Positions 24,456-32,939 of a stretch of 64,000 nt of DNA are shown here, piece after piece. How positions within the stretch are numbered: position 1 is the stretch's first letter; the number at the start of each line of letters is the position of its first letter. Under the pieces are notes generated by a model, which saw only the letters and a list, made by a program, of their open reading frames with translations, ran no database searches and had not been told where the DNA came from. The stretch comes from Acidimicrobiaceae bacterium (lineage in GTDB: Bacteria; Actinomycetota; Acidimicrobiia; Acidimicrobiales; Aldehydirespiratoraceae). The translations under genes and the position numbers were made by a program. Location of the stretch: NCBI GenBank assembly GCA_026706815.1, contig JAPOYA010000005.1, positions 66,720 to 130,719 on the forward strand. The letters run 5' to 3'.

Positions 24456-25187
24456 GTGCGTTCACTCGTTGTTCTTCCGACATATGACGAGGCGGCGAAC
24501 ATCGCCGAGGTGATCGACCGCTTGCGCCAGGCCTGCCCCGAGGCCCGGGTGCTCGTTGTCGACGACGCCTCTCCCGACGGCACTGCAGAGGTCGTAGAGG
24601 CCCTGGGCAAGCGATTCGCCGGAATTGAACTGCTGCGGCGCGGCGGCAAGTCAGGTCTGGGATCCGCATACCGCGACGGATTCCGCCGGGGACTGGAGCA
24701 GGGATTCGACGTTCTGGTGGCGATGGACAGCGACCTGTCACATGACCCGGGGGTGCTCCCGCGACTTCTTGAGGCGATCGAGCAGGGAGTGGACCTGGCC
24801 ATCGGCAGCCGCTACGTGCCGGGCGGATCGATTCCCGACTGGTCCTGGCATCGCAGGCTGCTCTCGAAATGGGGCAACCGCTACGCCGGGTTTGCCCTCG
24901 GCATGGACGTCGCCGACGCCACCAGCGGATACCGGGCTTTCAGGGCCACAACGATCGACAAGATCGATTTTCAGAAGATCCGAGCCGACGGGTACGGCTT
25001 CCAGATCGAGATGGCCTACCGGATGCTGGGCGTCGGTGGAACCGTTCGCGAGCTCCCGATCTCGTTCGTCGACCGGGTCAGGGGCAAATCGAAGATGTCG
25101 CCCCGCATCGTTGCCGAAGCACTGGTGCTGGTGACTTGGTGGGGTTTGCGGGATCGGTTTCGCCGATTCCCGCCCCACAGGCCCTGA
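24456..25187 (+). CDS. ppm1: Polyprenol-phosphate mannose synthase-type GT2 glycosyltransferase
   Basis: The 243-residue GT2 enzyme has the DPM/Ppm1 signature set: VVLPTYDEAANIAEVIDRL, VVDDASPDGTAEVV, the DXD-type AMDSDLSHDPGVLPRLL, IGSRYVPGGSIPDWSW, and GYGFQIEMAYRMLG. It should transfer mannose from GDP-mannose to a polyprenyl phosphate on the cytoplasmic membrane face, providing the donor for lipomannan and protein mannosylation. It has only the synthase domain, as in most non-mycobacterial relatives. The frame is open well upstream, but GTG at 24456 fits both the family N-terminus and the TAGAGT hexamer. Confidence 0.87.
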   Translation: MRSLVVLPTYDEAANIAEVIDRLRQACPEARVLVVDDASPDGTAEVVEALGKRFAGIELLRRGGKSGLGSAYRDGFRRGLEQGFDVLVAMDSDLSHDPGVLPRLLEAIEQGVDLAIGSRYVPGGSIPDWSWHRRLLSKWGNRYAGFALGMDVADATSGYRAFRATTIDKIDFQKIRADGYGFQIEMAYRMLGVGGTVRELPISFVDRVRGKSKMSPRIVAEALVLVTWWGLRDRFRRFPPHRP

Positions 25188-25216
25188 GCAAAGGAGTTGG
25201 CGATTCTTGCGTTGGT

Positions 25217-25245
25217 TTGACGCGCAAGCTGTGCGACACTGTAGG
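25217..25245 (+). promoter_or_regulatory. Candidate sigma70-type promoter for the DUF3040 gene
   Basis: TTGACG (25217-25222) and TGTAGG (25240-25245) are separated by 17 bases, about 30 bases before a good GGAGGA Shine-Dalgarno and the GTG at 25276. Confidence 0.4.
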
Positions 25246-25275
25246 AGTCGGCCATTTGATCCGGAGGAATGATCG

Positions 25276-25659
25276 GTGCCGTTATCTGAAGACGAGCGAC
25301 GGATTCTCAACGAAATCGAGGACCACCTCTACGAGAGCGACCCGGATTTGGCGCGCGAGGTCGCACAGACGACCATCTACACCCATGCGTTTCGAAATCT
25401 CAAGTGGGCGACCCTGAGCTTCCTGGTCGGCGTCACGTTGATGCTCCTGTTGCTGTCGGTCCATTATCTGCTCGCTTTCTTCGGCTTCGCGGTGATGCTG
25501 GCGAGCGTTCTGTGGTTTGAGAACAACGCCCGGAAATTGGGCCGAGCCGGTCTCCAGGAGATGACCGAGCACTATCGCGGCGGCACCTTGCGCGACGCGG
25601 TCGGAGGGGCTGGCATGCGTCTGCGTCAACGTTTTCAACGCCCCGACGACCGCCTCTAG
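25276..25659 (+). CDS. DUF3040 family membrane protein
   Basis: The 127-residue product opens with PLSEDERRILNEIEDHLYESDPDLAREV, the hallmark of the actinobacterial DUF3040 family, followed by two membrane segments at about residues 50-70 and 72-90 and a basic tail. Function is unknown. In other Actinomycetota it commonly lies near mraZ and the division cluster; here it is about 7 kb upstream of mraZ. It starts with GTG after GGAGGA. It converges with the transglutaminase gene over a 28-bp imperfect tandem repeat. Confidence 0.85.
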   Translation: MPLSEDERRILNEIEDHLYESDPDLAREVAQTTIYTHAFRNLKWATLSFLVGVTLMLLLLSVHYLLAFFGFAVMLASVLWFENNARKLGRAGLQEMTEHYRGGTLRDAVGGAGMRLRQRFQRPDDRL

Positions 25660-25671
25660 CACAGCGTCTGC

Positions 25672-25727
25672 CCGCGGGCTCCTCACCTGTCTCATCTAGC
25701 CGCGGGCTTCTCATTCATCTCGTCTAG
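25672..25727. repeat. 28-bp imperfect tandem repeat over the transglutaminase stop codon
   Basis: Two 28-bp units (25672-25699 and 25700-25727) share CCGCGGGCT at one end and TCTAG at the other and agree at 22 of 28 positions. On the minus strand one unit encodes the LDEMNEKPA tail, and the next, shifted in frame, would read LDETGEEPAG but is preceded by the stop. Confidence 0.85.
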
Positions 25728-28139
25728 CCGTTCGCGCTGCGCTGATTGTCCGCGGCGTCCCCGATCGGCCCGATCGTCGGCCAGGCCTCTCGGACTGACC
25801 GCTGCCAGGGCCACGCGGCGCAGCCCGGCGAGGTTGTGGCAGCGGTCGACTATGTGTGCCGAAGCCTCCTTGGCGCCGAGCGCAAGCCCGTTGGCATGTC
25901 CGGCTCGGGCCGCGCGGCGAGCATCGTGGGCGCCGGCCGAAGCGACGGCGGCGTCCGAGTAGCGCAGAGCGGTGATGTTGGCGGCCAGTGCTGTCAGCAG
26001 CGGCTCCAGCTCATCCCTGACACGGCCTGCCTCGGAGGCGAACTCCAAGGGCGTCTGATGCCGCTCGGGGGACAACCCGAGGAGTTCGAGGGCTCTGACG
26101 GCATCGTCCCAGGCCAGCTCAGCTCGTCTCACCGGGTCGTCGGACGCTCTCAGCAGTCGCCGTCGGCGGCGGACTGCTCGAAGGGCGGGTGAGACGGCGA
26201 GCAGAGCGGCCACGACGGCGACGGCCATGAGGATCATGAGGATCAGATCAAAGGCCCCTCGCGGCTGCGAGTCGGCGACGGCGGTTGAATCCCCCGCACT
26301 GCCGGATGCCGTCGGACTGGGGCTGGGGGCGCTTTGGCGACTGCTGCTGTCTCGAGTCGGGGTTGGGACGGGCGCCTCCGACAACTCGCCGACCAGGTTG
26401 CTGGGATACTGGCGTGCGTCGGCGTGACCGGTGATATCGGAATCGCGGGGCCTGCTGCGGCCCGGGGTCGGCTCGAACGCGATCCAGCCGGCCCCTGAGA
26501 AGTACACTTCCGGCCAAGCATGGGCATGATGGCCCCGCACGACGTACTCCTGGCGTTCGGGGTTCCATGAGCCCCAGGTGTAACCGACGGCGACCCGCGT
26601 GGGGATTCCGAGCGATCGGGCCATTGCGGCGAACACCGATGCGAACTGCTCGCAATACCCGCTTCGGACGCTGAACAGAAAATCCTCCGCGGTGGCGACG
26701 CTGTGACGTCGGACGACGTCGAGGTCGTAGCTGAAATTCGCCGGATTCCGAAAGAAGTCCTGCAGCATCCGGGCCCGCTGGTAGTCGTTCGCGGCGTTCT
26801 GGGTGACCTGGCGTGCGAGGGCGCTGATCCGCTCCGGCCAGCAAATGTGGGTCGCAGTGGACTGCTCGGGTCCGCAGACCGGTGGGAGCTGGACGTGCTC
26901 GGCCAGGAACTCATCGTCCAAACCCGCCGCTGCCCGCTCCGCGAGACGCGACGGGTCGTAATCGGGGATCAAGCTCTCGACCGTGTAGCGGAATCCCTGC
27001 TCGGCCTGTTCTTGAGAGTCGCTGTTGTAGACCAGGGCGCCGGTGGCAAGTTCGTACTCGAGGTCGACGCCTCCGTCGTCGAGCACGCGGTTCAGCTCGT
27101 ATGCGACCGGCAGATATATGTCGTGCTCACCCCGAGAGCGCTTGGTCACGGTCTGGGTCAGCGTCGTGCGGTCTCCGACTGAGGAGTCCACTGCGCTGCC
27201 GGGCCGACCGCGGATCTCGTCGAAGTTCGATGTGCGCTCCCATTGACTGCCGTTGAAAGTCGTCAGAGCCATCAGGCGCCAGTAGTCGCGTTCGCCCTCT
27301 GCGACCCTGACCGAGAAGATCTCCTGGTCGCTCTGTTCGACCAGTGAGGCTGAGACATTGACGAGCGGGCTGACGATGTTGCGTGTCGCCGGCGGGTCGT
27401 CGAACTCGGTGATGTCGAACAACGGTTCGGAATCGACGCCCGGGATGCGCGGGGTTGCGAATCCTGCGACGGTGACGGCTGCGAGGCCGAAAAGGGCGCC
27501 CACGCGCAGAATCGAGGAAACGCCTCGGCGCGCCTCGCTGGCGATCCAGCCCTCGTCGTCGGCGTTGTTCAGAGCGCGCATTGAGAGCAGGACCGCGGTG
27601 ATCGCCGCCGTGTAGGCGATTCCATGGGCCACCTGGTTGCGAGCCACGCCGAAAATGGCGGTGAAGGCGAGAACCGACGTCGCCGGAGCGGCGGCTTCAA
27701 CAAAGGAGCGCAATCGGAATACCGCAGAATCGGCCAAGAAGGCCCCAAGCCAGATCAGCGCCGATGCACTCACCACGAAACCCCGCAGTGGTTCGACCGG
27801 AGCGGAATCGCTGGCGAAAATGCTCCTGGCGCTTGACAAGTCGTCGCCGAGGGCGCGGACCGTCTCTGCGGTCGGCAGGACGAACAGGCTTTCGTCGGGA
27901 TAGAACACCGCGCTTGTGAGCAGTATCAGCGTGGCGGCGCTGATGATCGTCGACAGCCCCATCTTGAACTTGGCGCGTCGGCAGGCGACAGCCAGCAGAT
28001 GAGAGGCGACCGCCATCAACAGGACGTCGCGCAAGAACGCCAGGTCGACGAACACGCGCTCGAGGCTGATCGCGGCGACCACTGAAGCTGAGATCAGCGA
28101 AGCCTCGGCGATGACGACAGTGAGCCGGCGCGGGTTCAC
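25692..28139 (-). CDS. Membrane-bound transglutaminase-like protein (TgpA type)
   Basis: The 815-residue protein has an N-terminal block of about six membrane segments (to about residue 225), an extracytoplasmic region with a transglutaminase core, one further membrane helix near residue 640, and a cytoplasmic tail. The core has the Cys of RSGYCEQFASVFAAMARSLG (about residue 496), the His of HHAHAWPEVYF (about 540), and GWIAFEPTPG, where the acidic triad member is Glu as in many actinobacterial relatives. It forms an operon with the DUF58 and MoxR genes (4-base overlap). The trio is thought to act in envelope protein assembly or maturation; the substrate is unknown. Confidence 0.87.
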   Translation of the reverse strand: MNPRRLTVVIAEASLISASVVAAISLERVFVDLAFLRDVLLMAVASHLLAVACRRAKFKMGLSTIISAATLILLTSAVFYPDESLFVLPTAETVRALGDDLSSARSIFASDSAPVEPLRGFVVSASALIWLGAFLADSAVFRLRSFVEAAAPATSVLAFTAIFGVARNQVAHGIAYTAAITAVLLSMRALNNADDEGWIASEARRGVSSILRVGALFGLAAVTVAGFATPRIPGVDSEPLFDITEFDDPPATRNIVSPLVNVSASLVEQSDQEIFSVRVAEGERDYWRLMALTTFNGSQWERTSNFDEIRGRPGSAVDSSVGDRTTLTQTVTKRSRGEHDIYLPVAYELNRVLDDGGVDLEYELATGALVYNSDSQEQAEQGFRYTVESLIPDYDPSRLAERAAAGLDDEFLAEHVQLPPVCGPEQSTATHICWPERISALARQVTQNAANDYQRARMLQDFFRNPANFSYDLDVVRRHSVATAEDFLFSVRSGYCEQFASVFAAMARSLGIPTRVAVGYTWGSWNPERQEYVVRGHHAHAWPEVYFSGAGWIAFEPTPGRSRPRDSDITGHADARQYPSNLVGELSEAPVPTPTRDSSSRQSAPSPSPTASGSAGDSTAVADSQPRGAFDLILMILMAVAVVAALLAVSPALRAVRRRRRLLRASDDPVRRAELAWDDAVRALELLGLSPERHQTPLEFASEAGRVRDELEPLLTALAANITALRYSDAAVASAGAHDARRAARAGHANGLALGAKEASAHIVDRCHNLAGLRRVALAAVSPRGLADDRADRGRRGQSAQRERLDEMNEKPAAR

Positions 28140-29293
28140 GCGAACTCGGGCGTACGGCGGAGGGCTGGGGGCAGCAGCGTCCCGAGTTGGTTCGGGGCAG
28201 TCAGGTGGATCCAGCCGGGTGAGCGGTGGCCTCGGCCTGTGTCCCCCCAGCCCTCGACGTCGACTGTGATGACGAGTCGAGCCCGCAGTCGTTCGGCAAA
28301 ATTGCGCCGTAGCGCAGGGTCGGCCGCGAGCACGGGATCGGCAGACACGGCGATGACCGCGCCGCCGCTGCTTGGAATCCCCGGCTGGACTCTCGGCGAA
28401 CCGCCGGCCAGCAGTGCCAGAAACTCAAGCAGGGAGTCGAGTTGCGAACTTCCGGCTCTTCGCGATGAGCGGCCGTCGGTCGTCTCGACGAGAGCGTCGT
28501 CGCCTGATGCGAGCACGGCAGCGGCGATTGAGCCAGCGACAGATGTGGTGACGTCCAGGGCCCCTGCGACGTCGCCTGGCGGTCTCGTGTCGATCACGAC
28601 GGACAGCAGGCCGTGTCGGGGAGGGCGGGGTTGGCGCACTTGCAGCTCGTCCTGGCGTGCCGAGGACAGCCAGTGGACGCGTCGGAGGTCGTCGCCTGGT
28701 GTGTAGGGGCGGAGCCCGTCGAAGTCCTCGTCGCTGAGTCCGAGCGACTGCTGGTGCTTCCTGCCCAGCATCGAGTCTCCTGTCGGGGGGACTGGGAACG
28801 GGGGGATGTCCTCGATGCGGGGATACACCACCAGCTTCAACAGGCTTGGGATCCGGTGCTTGCGCTTCACGAGCCCTAAAGCGTCGCTGTCATGGATCGT
28901 GACCGGCCCCACATCATGCCGTCCGCGGTTGGCGGCGGTCAGGCGGTAGGAAGCGCGTGCGACGCCTCCAGCTTCGATCGGGGCGACGTTCACAGAGAAT
29001 CCCCGAGTGCCGCGCACAGCGTCATGCGCATTCAGCAGCGGGGTCCGCCGAGACCGGCGATTGTGCAGCTCAATGTCGACGCGCGCTGAATCCCCTGCCT
29101 GCAGTTGCTGGGGGGACAGTCGTTTTTTGACAGTCAGCCCGGACGGGAGCAGGCGGCGAAGCAGCAGCGCGAGTGCCACCGCGGCAATCCCGGCTGTGGC
29201 GGGGATCAGAAACTCGATACCGCCGACGAGTCGCCCGAAGATTCCCAGGACTGTGCTGACGATCAGGACCCACCAGCCCGTCCGGGTCGGCAC
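28136..29293 (-). CDS. DUF58 family protein
   Basis: The 385-residue product has two N-terminal membrane segments (about residues 8-24 and 28-45) and a von Willebrand-like DUF58 region containing the family signature YTPGDDLRRVHWLSSARQDELQVRQ. Family members work with MoxR AAA ATPases and transglutaminase-like proteins. The start is GTG at 29293, one base after the moxR stop, with AAGAAGGTG as Shine-Dalgarno. Its end overlaps the transglutaminase gene by 4 bases (GTGA), so the three proteins are translationally coupled. Confidence 0.85.
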   Translation of the reverse strand: MPTRTGWWVLIVSTVLGIFGRLVGGIEFLIPATAGIAAVALALLLRRLLPSGLTVKKRLSPQQLQAGDSARVDIELHNRRSRRTPLLNAHDAVRGTRGFSVNVAPIEAGGVARASYRLTAANRGRHDVGPVTIHDSDALGLVKRKHRIPSLLKLVVYPRIEDIPPFPVPPTGDSMLGRKHQQSLGLSDEDFDGLRPYTPGDDLRRVHWLSSARQDELQVRQPRPPRHGLLSVVIDTRPPGDVAGALDVTTSVAGSIAAAVLASGDDALVETTDGRSSRRAGSSQLDSLLEFLALLAGGSPRVQPGIPSSGGAVIAVSADPVLAADPALRRNFAERLRARLVITVDVEGWGDTGRGHRSPGWIHLTAPNQLGTLLPPALRRTPEFA

Positions 29294-29294
29294 G

Positions 29295-30326
29295 TCACCT
29301 TCTTTCGGGCCGCGGGACTGGAACGCTGTCCAGGATCTCGGTGACCACGTCAGAGGTTCGGACTCCGCGCATGCGCATCTCGGGGGTGACCAGCAGCCGG
29401 TGCGGGAGCACCACGCGCGCCAGTTCCTTGACGTCGTCGGGTATCGAGTATCGGCGCCCGAGAGAGGCGGCTCGGGCCCGCGCAACACGCTGCAGCGCCA
29501 GCACTCCGCGCGGTGAGAGCCCCAGCAGCAATGAAGGGTGTCCGCGTGTGGCGCCGGCCAAGTTGAGAAGGTACTGGCGCAGTGGCGCAGCGATGTAGAT
29601 CTGGTCCAGCGACTTCGACATTCCCCTCACCGTCTCGGCGGAGACGACTGCGGTGATCTGGTCCGCCGAATCGTGCGGCCCCTCTTGTGACTCTAGGATC
29701 AGATTCTCAGCCTCACGGTCCGGGTAGCCGATTGCCAACTGCATGAGGAAGCGGTCGAGTTGGGCCTCTGGGAGCGTATAGGTGCCCTCGTGTTCGATCG
29801 GGTTCTGGGTTGCTATGACCATGAACGGCGAACCGAGCTCGTGCGTTGCCCCGTCGGAGGTGACCTGCCGCTCGGCCATCGCCTCAAGAAGGGCTGACTG
29901 CGTTTTCGGCGATGCACGGTTGATCTCGTCCGCCAGCAGCACGTCGGAGAAGATAGGTCCGGGCCGGAACTCGAAGGTCTCGCTGGCTCGATTCCAGACC
30001 GACATCCCGGTCACATCGGTCGGGAGGAGGTCGGGAGTGAATTGGACTCGTCCGAAGCGCCCCTCGACGCTGCGGGCCAGAGCCTTCCCGAGGCTGGTCT
30101 TCCCCACCCCGGGGACGTCTTCAATGAGCACATGGCCGTCGCATACCAGAGCGAGCACCAGCAGGCGGACCACGTCGGTCTTCCCGCGGATCACCCTCTC
30201 CACATTGGCGACGATCGAAGTGAAGTTCCTCTGGAATTCGGCCTCGCTGTGGAGGGCCGGGTCCGGCGCCGCGCTGTCCGGCGTCGAATCCCGGGGAACG
30301 GCCGGACTGCTGTCGATTGCGCTCAC
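29295..30326 (-). CDS. moxR: MoxR-family AAA+ ATPase
   Basis: The 343-residue ATPase has Walker [16 protein letters not shown], Walker [23 protein letters not shown], sensor 1 [24 protein letters not shown] and the C-terminal lid with [18 protein letters not shown]. MoxR proteins act as chaperone-like ATPases that help assemble or activate partner proteins, usually with DUF58/VWA partners encoded next door, as here. GTG at 30326 is chosen because GGAG lies 6-7 bases upstream and the length then fits the family; the open frame extends into a repeated upstream region. Confidence 0.9.
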   Translation of the reverse strand: MSAIDSSPAVPRDSTPDSAAPDPALHSEAEFQRNFTSIVANVERVIRGKTDVVRLLVLALVCDGHVLIEDVPGVGKTSLGKALARSVEGRFGRVQFTPDLLPTDVTGMSVWNRASETFEFRPGPIFSDVLLADEINRASPKTQSALLEAMAERQVTSDGATHELGSPFMVIATQNPIEHEGTYTLPEAQLDRFLMQLAIGYPDREAENLILESQEGPHDSADQITAVVSAETVRGMSKSLDQIYIAAPLRQYLLNLAGATRGHPSLLLGLSPRGVLALQRVARARAASLGRRYSIPDDVKELARVVLPHRLLVTPEMRMRGVRTSDVVTEILDSVPVPRPERR

Positions 30327-30375
30327 AGTGTCTCCGAGGGTGAAGTCTCCAAGGACGACAATACTAACTGAGGCT

Positions 30376-30492
30376 GTGGGGATAACTGACCAGGCTGCGC
30401 GGACTGCACGGCTTCGTTGTCGGGTGCGACGGACGCGGCGGCCTCGTGGGGATAACTGACCAGGCTGCGCGGACTGCATGGCTTCGTTGTCG
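30376..30492. repeat. 70-bp-period tandem repeat upstream of moxR
   Basis: A 47-bp unit beginning GTGGGGATAACTGACCAGGC occurs at 30376-30422 and at 30446-30492 with a single difference (C/T at 30409/30479). It lies between the divergent moxR and ROK genes and could hold duplicated regulatory sites, though no known operator is recognised. Confidence 0.9.
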
Positions 30493-30536
30493 TGCATCGT
30501 TTGGGCCGCGGGTTTCATGCGGCCTCGCTCGGCCTC

Positions 30537-30542
30537 TAGGTT
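30537..30542 (+). promoter_or_regulatory. Candidate leaderless -10 (TAGGTT)
   Basis: TAGGTT ends 7 bases before the ATG at 30550; no Shine-Dalgarno lies between. Confidence 0.5.
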
Positions 30543-30549
30543 GTCAGCC

Positions 30550-31419
30550 ATGCCTGTTGCGCTCGCGGTTGATATCGGCGGAACCAAGTTCGAAGCCGCG
30601 ATCGTGACGGACGCCGGCGAGATTCACAGACGTGTCCGAGTCGACTCGACCGGGGCGGGCGACGCAGAGGAGCTGTTCGGTCGGCTGGCGGGGATCATCA
30701 AGACGTTCGACCTCGGCCCGGTCGAGGTCTGCGGGGTGGGCTCCGGTGGTCCGATGCTCCCCAACGGCGAAGAGGTGTCTCCGCTCAACATCGGAGCCTG
30801 GCGCGACTTCCCACTGCGTTCTCGGGTCGCGGAGCTGACCGGGCTGCCCGCGTTCGTCGACAACGACGCCAAGGCCCTGGCCCTGGCGGAAGGATGGCTC
30901 GGAGCGGCGGTGGGAGTGCCGAACTACATTGCCATGGTCGTGTCGACCGGGGTTGGCGGCGGGATTGTCCTCAACGGCGAACTGCTCGACGGGGCTCTCG
31001 GGAACGCGGGACACATCGGGCACGTTGTCGTGGAACCGGAGGGCACGGAACTGCCCGGTCACGTCCGCGGAGTTCTCGAAGGCGAGGCGAGCGGCTTGGC
31101 CATTGCCTTCCGAACCGGGGCTCCGGCCGGCGAGGCCCCTGTTGCTGAACGGGCGAGAGCGGGCACAATGGTGGGCCGAGCGGTGGGTTCGGTTGCCAAC
31201 CTGCTTGATCTGCAGCTTGCGGTCGTGGCCGGTTCGGTGGCGCTGGGTTATGGCGGCGTCTTCTTTGAGGCGGCTCAACTCGAGTGCGACCGAGTGGCTC
31301 GACTCCAGCATTCCCTCGGCACAAGGGTCATTCCCGCCGGTCTCGCTGCTGAGGGCCCTTTGATCGGCGCCGCGGCGGTTGGCTTCCGCGGCTTGGGCCA
31401 TCGCGTCGGGCAACAGTGA
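30550..31419 (+). CDS. ROK-family sugar kinase without the zinc motif
   Basis: The 289-residue protein has the ROK phosphate-binding start VALAVDIGGTKFEAAIV, the catalytic FVDNDAKALALAEGWLG, and VVSTGVGGGIVLNGELLDGA, so an ATP-dependent sugar kinase (glucokinase-like) is likely. The usual zinc-binding stretch after the GHIGH element (a Cys-x-Cys-Gly-x2-Gly-Cys pattern) is absent: the segment reads VVVEPEGTELPGHVRGVLEG with no Cys. The sugar specificity is therefore uncertain. It has a leaderless-type promoter and is divergent from moxR. Its TGA stop begins a complex short tandem repeat. Confidence 0.8.
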   Translation: MPVALAVDIGGTKFEAAIVTDAGEIHRRVRVDSTGAGDAEELFGRLAGIIKTFDLGPVEVCGVGSGGPMLPNGEEVSPLNIGAWRDFPLRSRVAELTGLPAFVDNDAKALALAEGWLGAAVGVPNYIAMVVSTGVGGGIVLNGELLDGALGNAGHIGHVVVEPEGTELPGHVRGVLEGEASGLAIAFRTGAPAGEAPVAERARAGTMVGRAVGSVANLLDLQLAVVAGSVALGYGGVFFEAAQLECDRVARLQHSLGTRVIPAGLAAEGPLIGAAAVGFRGLGHRVGQQ

Positions 31420-31470
31420 GGCAGTGCCGATGAGGCAGTACCCCCCGATGAGGCAGTGCCGATGAGGCAG
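31417..31470. repeat. Short tandem repeats spanning stop and next start
   Basis: Units TGAGGCAGTGCCGA (31417, 31449) and TGAGGCAGTACCCCCCGA (31431) alternate, so a 22-bp sequence occurs at 31417-31438 and at 31449-31470 (32-bp period). The first TGA is the ROK stop codon and the last unit contains the start of the next gene. Confidence 0.85.
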
Positions 31471-31728
31471 CAGCGGGTCGCGTCAGCGGTGTTGTGGGCG
31501 GTCGTTCGCCGACCCTCTCTGTGGGGTACTGCGCTGCTTGAGGCAAGGCGCTTCGTGCCCGACGACTGGTTGCGGCGCCGTCCCTTTCTGCCGTTGCCGG
31601 ATCCGGAGATGCTCCGCTTCCGGCTCTCCACCCAATACGGGGATCCCGAGTCCCGCGTTGTTGCGAGCGACGTGGTCGTTTGGTTGCGCTGGTGCAAAGC
31701 TGAGAACCAGCGCAGGCGCAGGGGCTAG
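31456..31728 (+). CDS. Hypothetical conserved small basic protein
   Basis: The 90-residue Arg-rich protein includes the stretch LEARRFVPDDWLRRRPFLPL followed by PDPEMLRFRLSTQYGD. I do not know a function. It starts with GTG at 31456 or ATG at 31462, both inside the last unit of the repeat that follows the ROK gene. A segment of about residues 10-25 is mildly hydrophobic, so peripheral membrane contact is possible. The TAG stop is the first half of the TAGCGT hexamer preceding the HNH gene. Confidence 0.6.
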   Translation: MPMRQQRVASAVLWAVVRRPSLWGTALLEARRFVPDDWLRRRPFLPLPDPEMLRFRLSTQYGDPESRVVASDVVVWLRWCKAENQRRRRG

Positions 31729-31731
31729 CGT
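31726..31731 (+). promoter_or_regulatory. Candidate leaderless -10 (TAGCGT) overlapping a stop codon
   Basis: TAGCGT ends 6 bases before the ATG at 31738. Its first three bases are the stop codon of the upstream small gene. Confidence 0.5.
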
Positions 31732-31737
31732 TCGCCC

Positions 31738-32244
31738 ATGGCCGGAGTCCTCGTTCTCAACGCGACGTTCGAGCCTCTCGCGGTTGTGCCGGTTCGCCGA
31801 GCCGTCTGTTTGATGCTGGCCGACAAGGTCGAGCTGCTGCACGCTTCTGGGCGGCTTGTGCGTTCTGAGCGATTGGCTCTGGCCGAGCCCTCGGTGGTAC
31901 GGCTCTCGCGTTACGTGAAGGTTCCCTATGCGCGTCATCGGTCGCCCAACCGCCACGGGATCTTCGCTCGCGACCACCACCGTTGCCAATATTGCGGCGC
32001 ACGGGCGGAGACAGTCGATCATGTCGTGCCCCGCAGCCGCGGGGGCTGCCATGTGTGGGAGAACGTTGTGGCGGCGTGCCGGCTGTGCAATGCCGACAAG
32101 CGCGATCGATTGCTCGCGGAAACCTCGATGCGGCTTCGGCGCCCTCCCGGGCCGCCGCCTCCGGGTTCTTGGATTGAGATTGCCGCGGGATCGATGCCCC
32201 CCGCCTGGTTGCAGTACCTGACCTGCCCGCGCCGCTCAGCGTGA
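31738..32244 (+). CDS. HNH endonuclease
   Basis: The 168-residue protein has an N-terminal domain beginning VLVLNATFEPLAVVPVRRAV and a C-terminal HNH nuclease: CQYC, the DHVVPRSRGG core, WENVVAACRLCNADK. All metal- and zinc-ligand residues of the HNH fold are present. Homologues with this N-terminus are conserved, chromosomally encoded actinobacterial proteins not tied to mobile elements; their biological role is not settled. The stop overlaps the GTG of the lipoate-ligase-like gene (GTGA), so the two are coupled. It has its own leaderless-type promoter. Confidence 0.85.
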   Translation: MAGVLVLNATFEPLAVVPVRRAVCLMLADKVELLHASGRLVRSERLALAEPSVVRLSRYVKVPYARHRSPNRHGIFARDHHRCQYCGARAETVDHVVPRSRGGCHVWENVVAACRLCNADKRDRLLAETSMRLRRPPGPPPPGSWIEIAAGSMPPAWLQYLTCPRRSA

Positions 32245-32894
32245 CCTGGACAGCCAAACGCCTTCACGGCAGCGCCTCGACCCTTCATGAGTTCTCCCCT
32301 CCGGAGCGGCCGGAGCGGACTCTGTGTGCTGTTGAGGCGCATTCGACCGCGTTCGTGATCGGCAGCGCCCAACGCGAGAGCGAGGTTGACTCGCAATGCG
32401 CCTCTGCGCTCGGCGTGTCGATCGTGCGTCGGGGCAGTGGGGGAGGAGCGGTGCTTTTGGTTCCTGGGCGACATGTGTGGATTGATGTCTGGCTGCCCTC
32501 GGGTGACGCGTTGTGGAGCGACGATGTGATTGTTGCGGCGGACTGGCTCGGAGAGGCTTTCGCGCTGGCACTCACCGATGCACAGGTGCAGTCCGTGTCG
32601 GTTCACCGCGGCCCTGCGAGCAGTGACGCCTGGTCGAAAATGGTCTGTTTCTTGGGCCGCGGCCCTGGAGAAGTGTTTTCCGGCGGGCAGAAAATCGTTG
32701 GGCTGAGTCAGCGGAGGACTCGTGACTGGATCCGTTTTCAGACGGTTGTGCACCGTCAGTTCTCTGCGAGGCTGACCGCCGATCTGCTGGCTGTCGCGGT
32801 TGATTCTGAAGCCGTCGCGCAGTGGCAGTCGCAGGTGTATGAGATCGGGGACTTGCCGATTCTCGATCTGCTGCGCGCCCGCCTGCCTCGATAG
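32241..32894 (+). CDS. Lipoate/biotin protein ligase-like protein
   Basis: The 217-residue product resembles the LplA/LipB/BirA ligase fold. It has the RRGSGGGAVLL loop (about residue 62), which binds the lipoyl- or biotinyl-AMP, and GGQKIVGLSQRR with the expected Lys. It is shorter than full LplA and lacks the C-terminal accessory domain. It could attach or transfer a lipoyl or octanoyl group, but a diverged function cannot be excluded. It starts with GTG overlapping the HNH stop. The next gene, mraZ, begins 150 bases later under its own promoter. Confidence 0.75.
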   Translation: MTWTAKRLHGSASTLHEFSPPERPERTLCAVEAHSTAFVIGSAQRESEVDSQCASALGVSIVRRGSGGGAVLLVPGRHVWIDVWLPSGDALWSDDVIVAADWLGEAFALALTDAQVQSVSVHRGPASSDAWSKMVCFLGRGPGEVFSGGQKIVGLSQRRTRDWIRFQTVVHRQFSARLTADLLAVAVDSEAVAQWQSQVYEIGDLPILDLLRARLPR

Positions 32895-32939
32895 CCGTTG
32901 GGACAGGCGCCTCGGTCGATGTCGCGCGCCCGGAGATAC

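Noticed and set aside
31738-32244. HNH endonuclease as part of a defence or mobile element
   Set aside because: No recombinase, repeats or restriction partners are nearby; the gene has normal local composition and matches a chromosomally conserved type.
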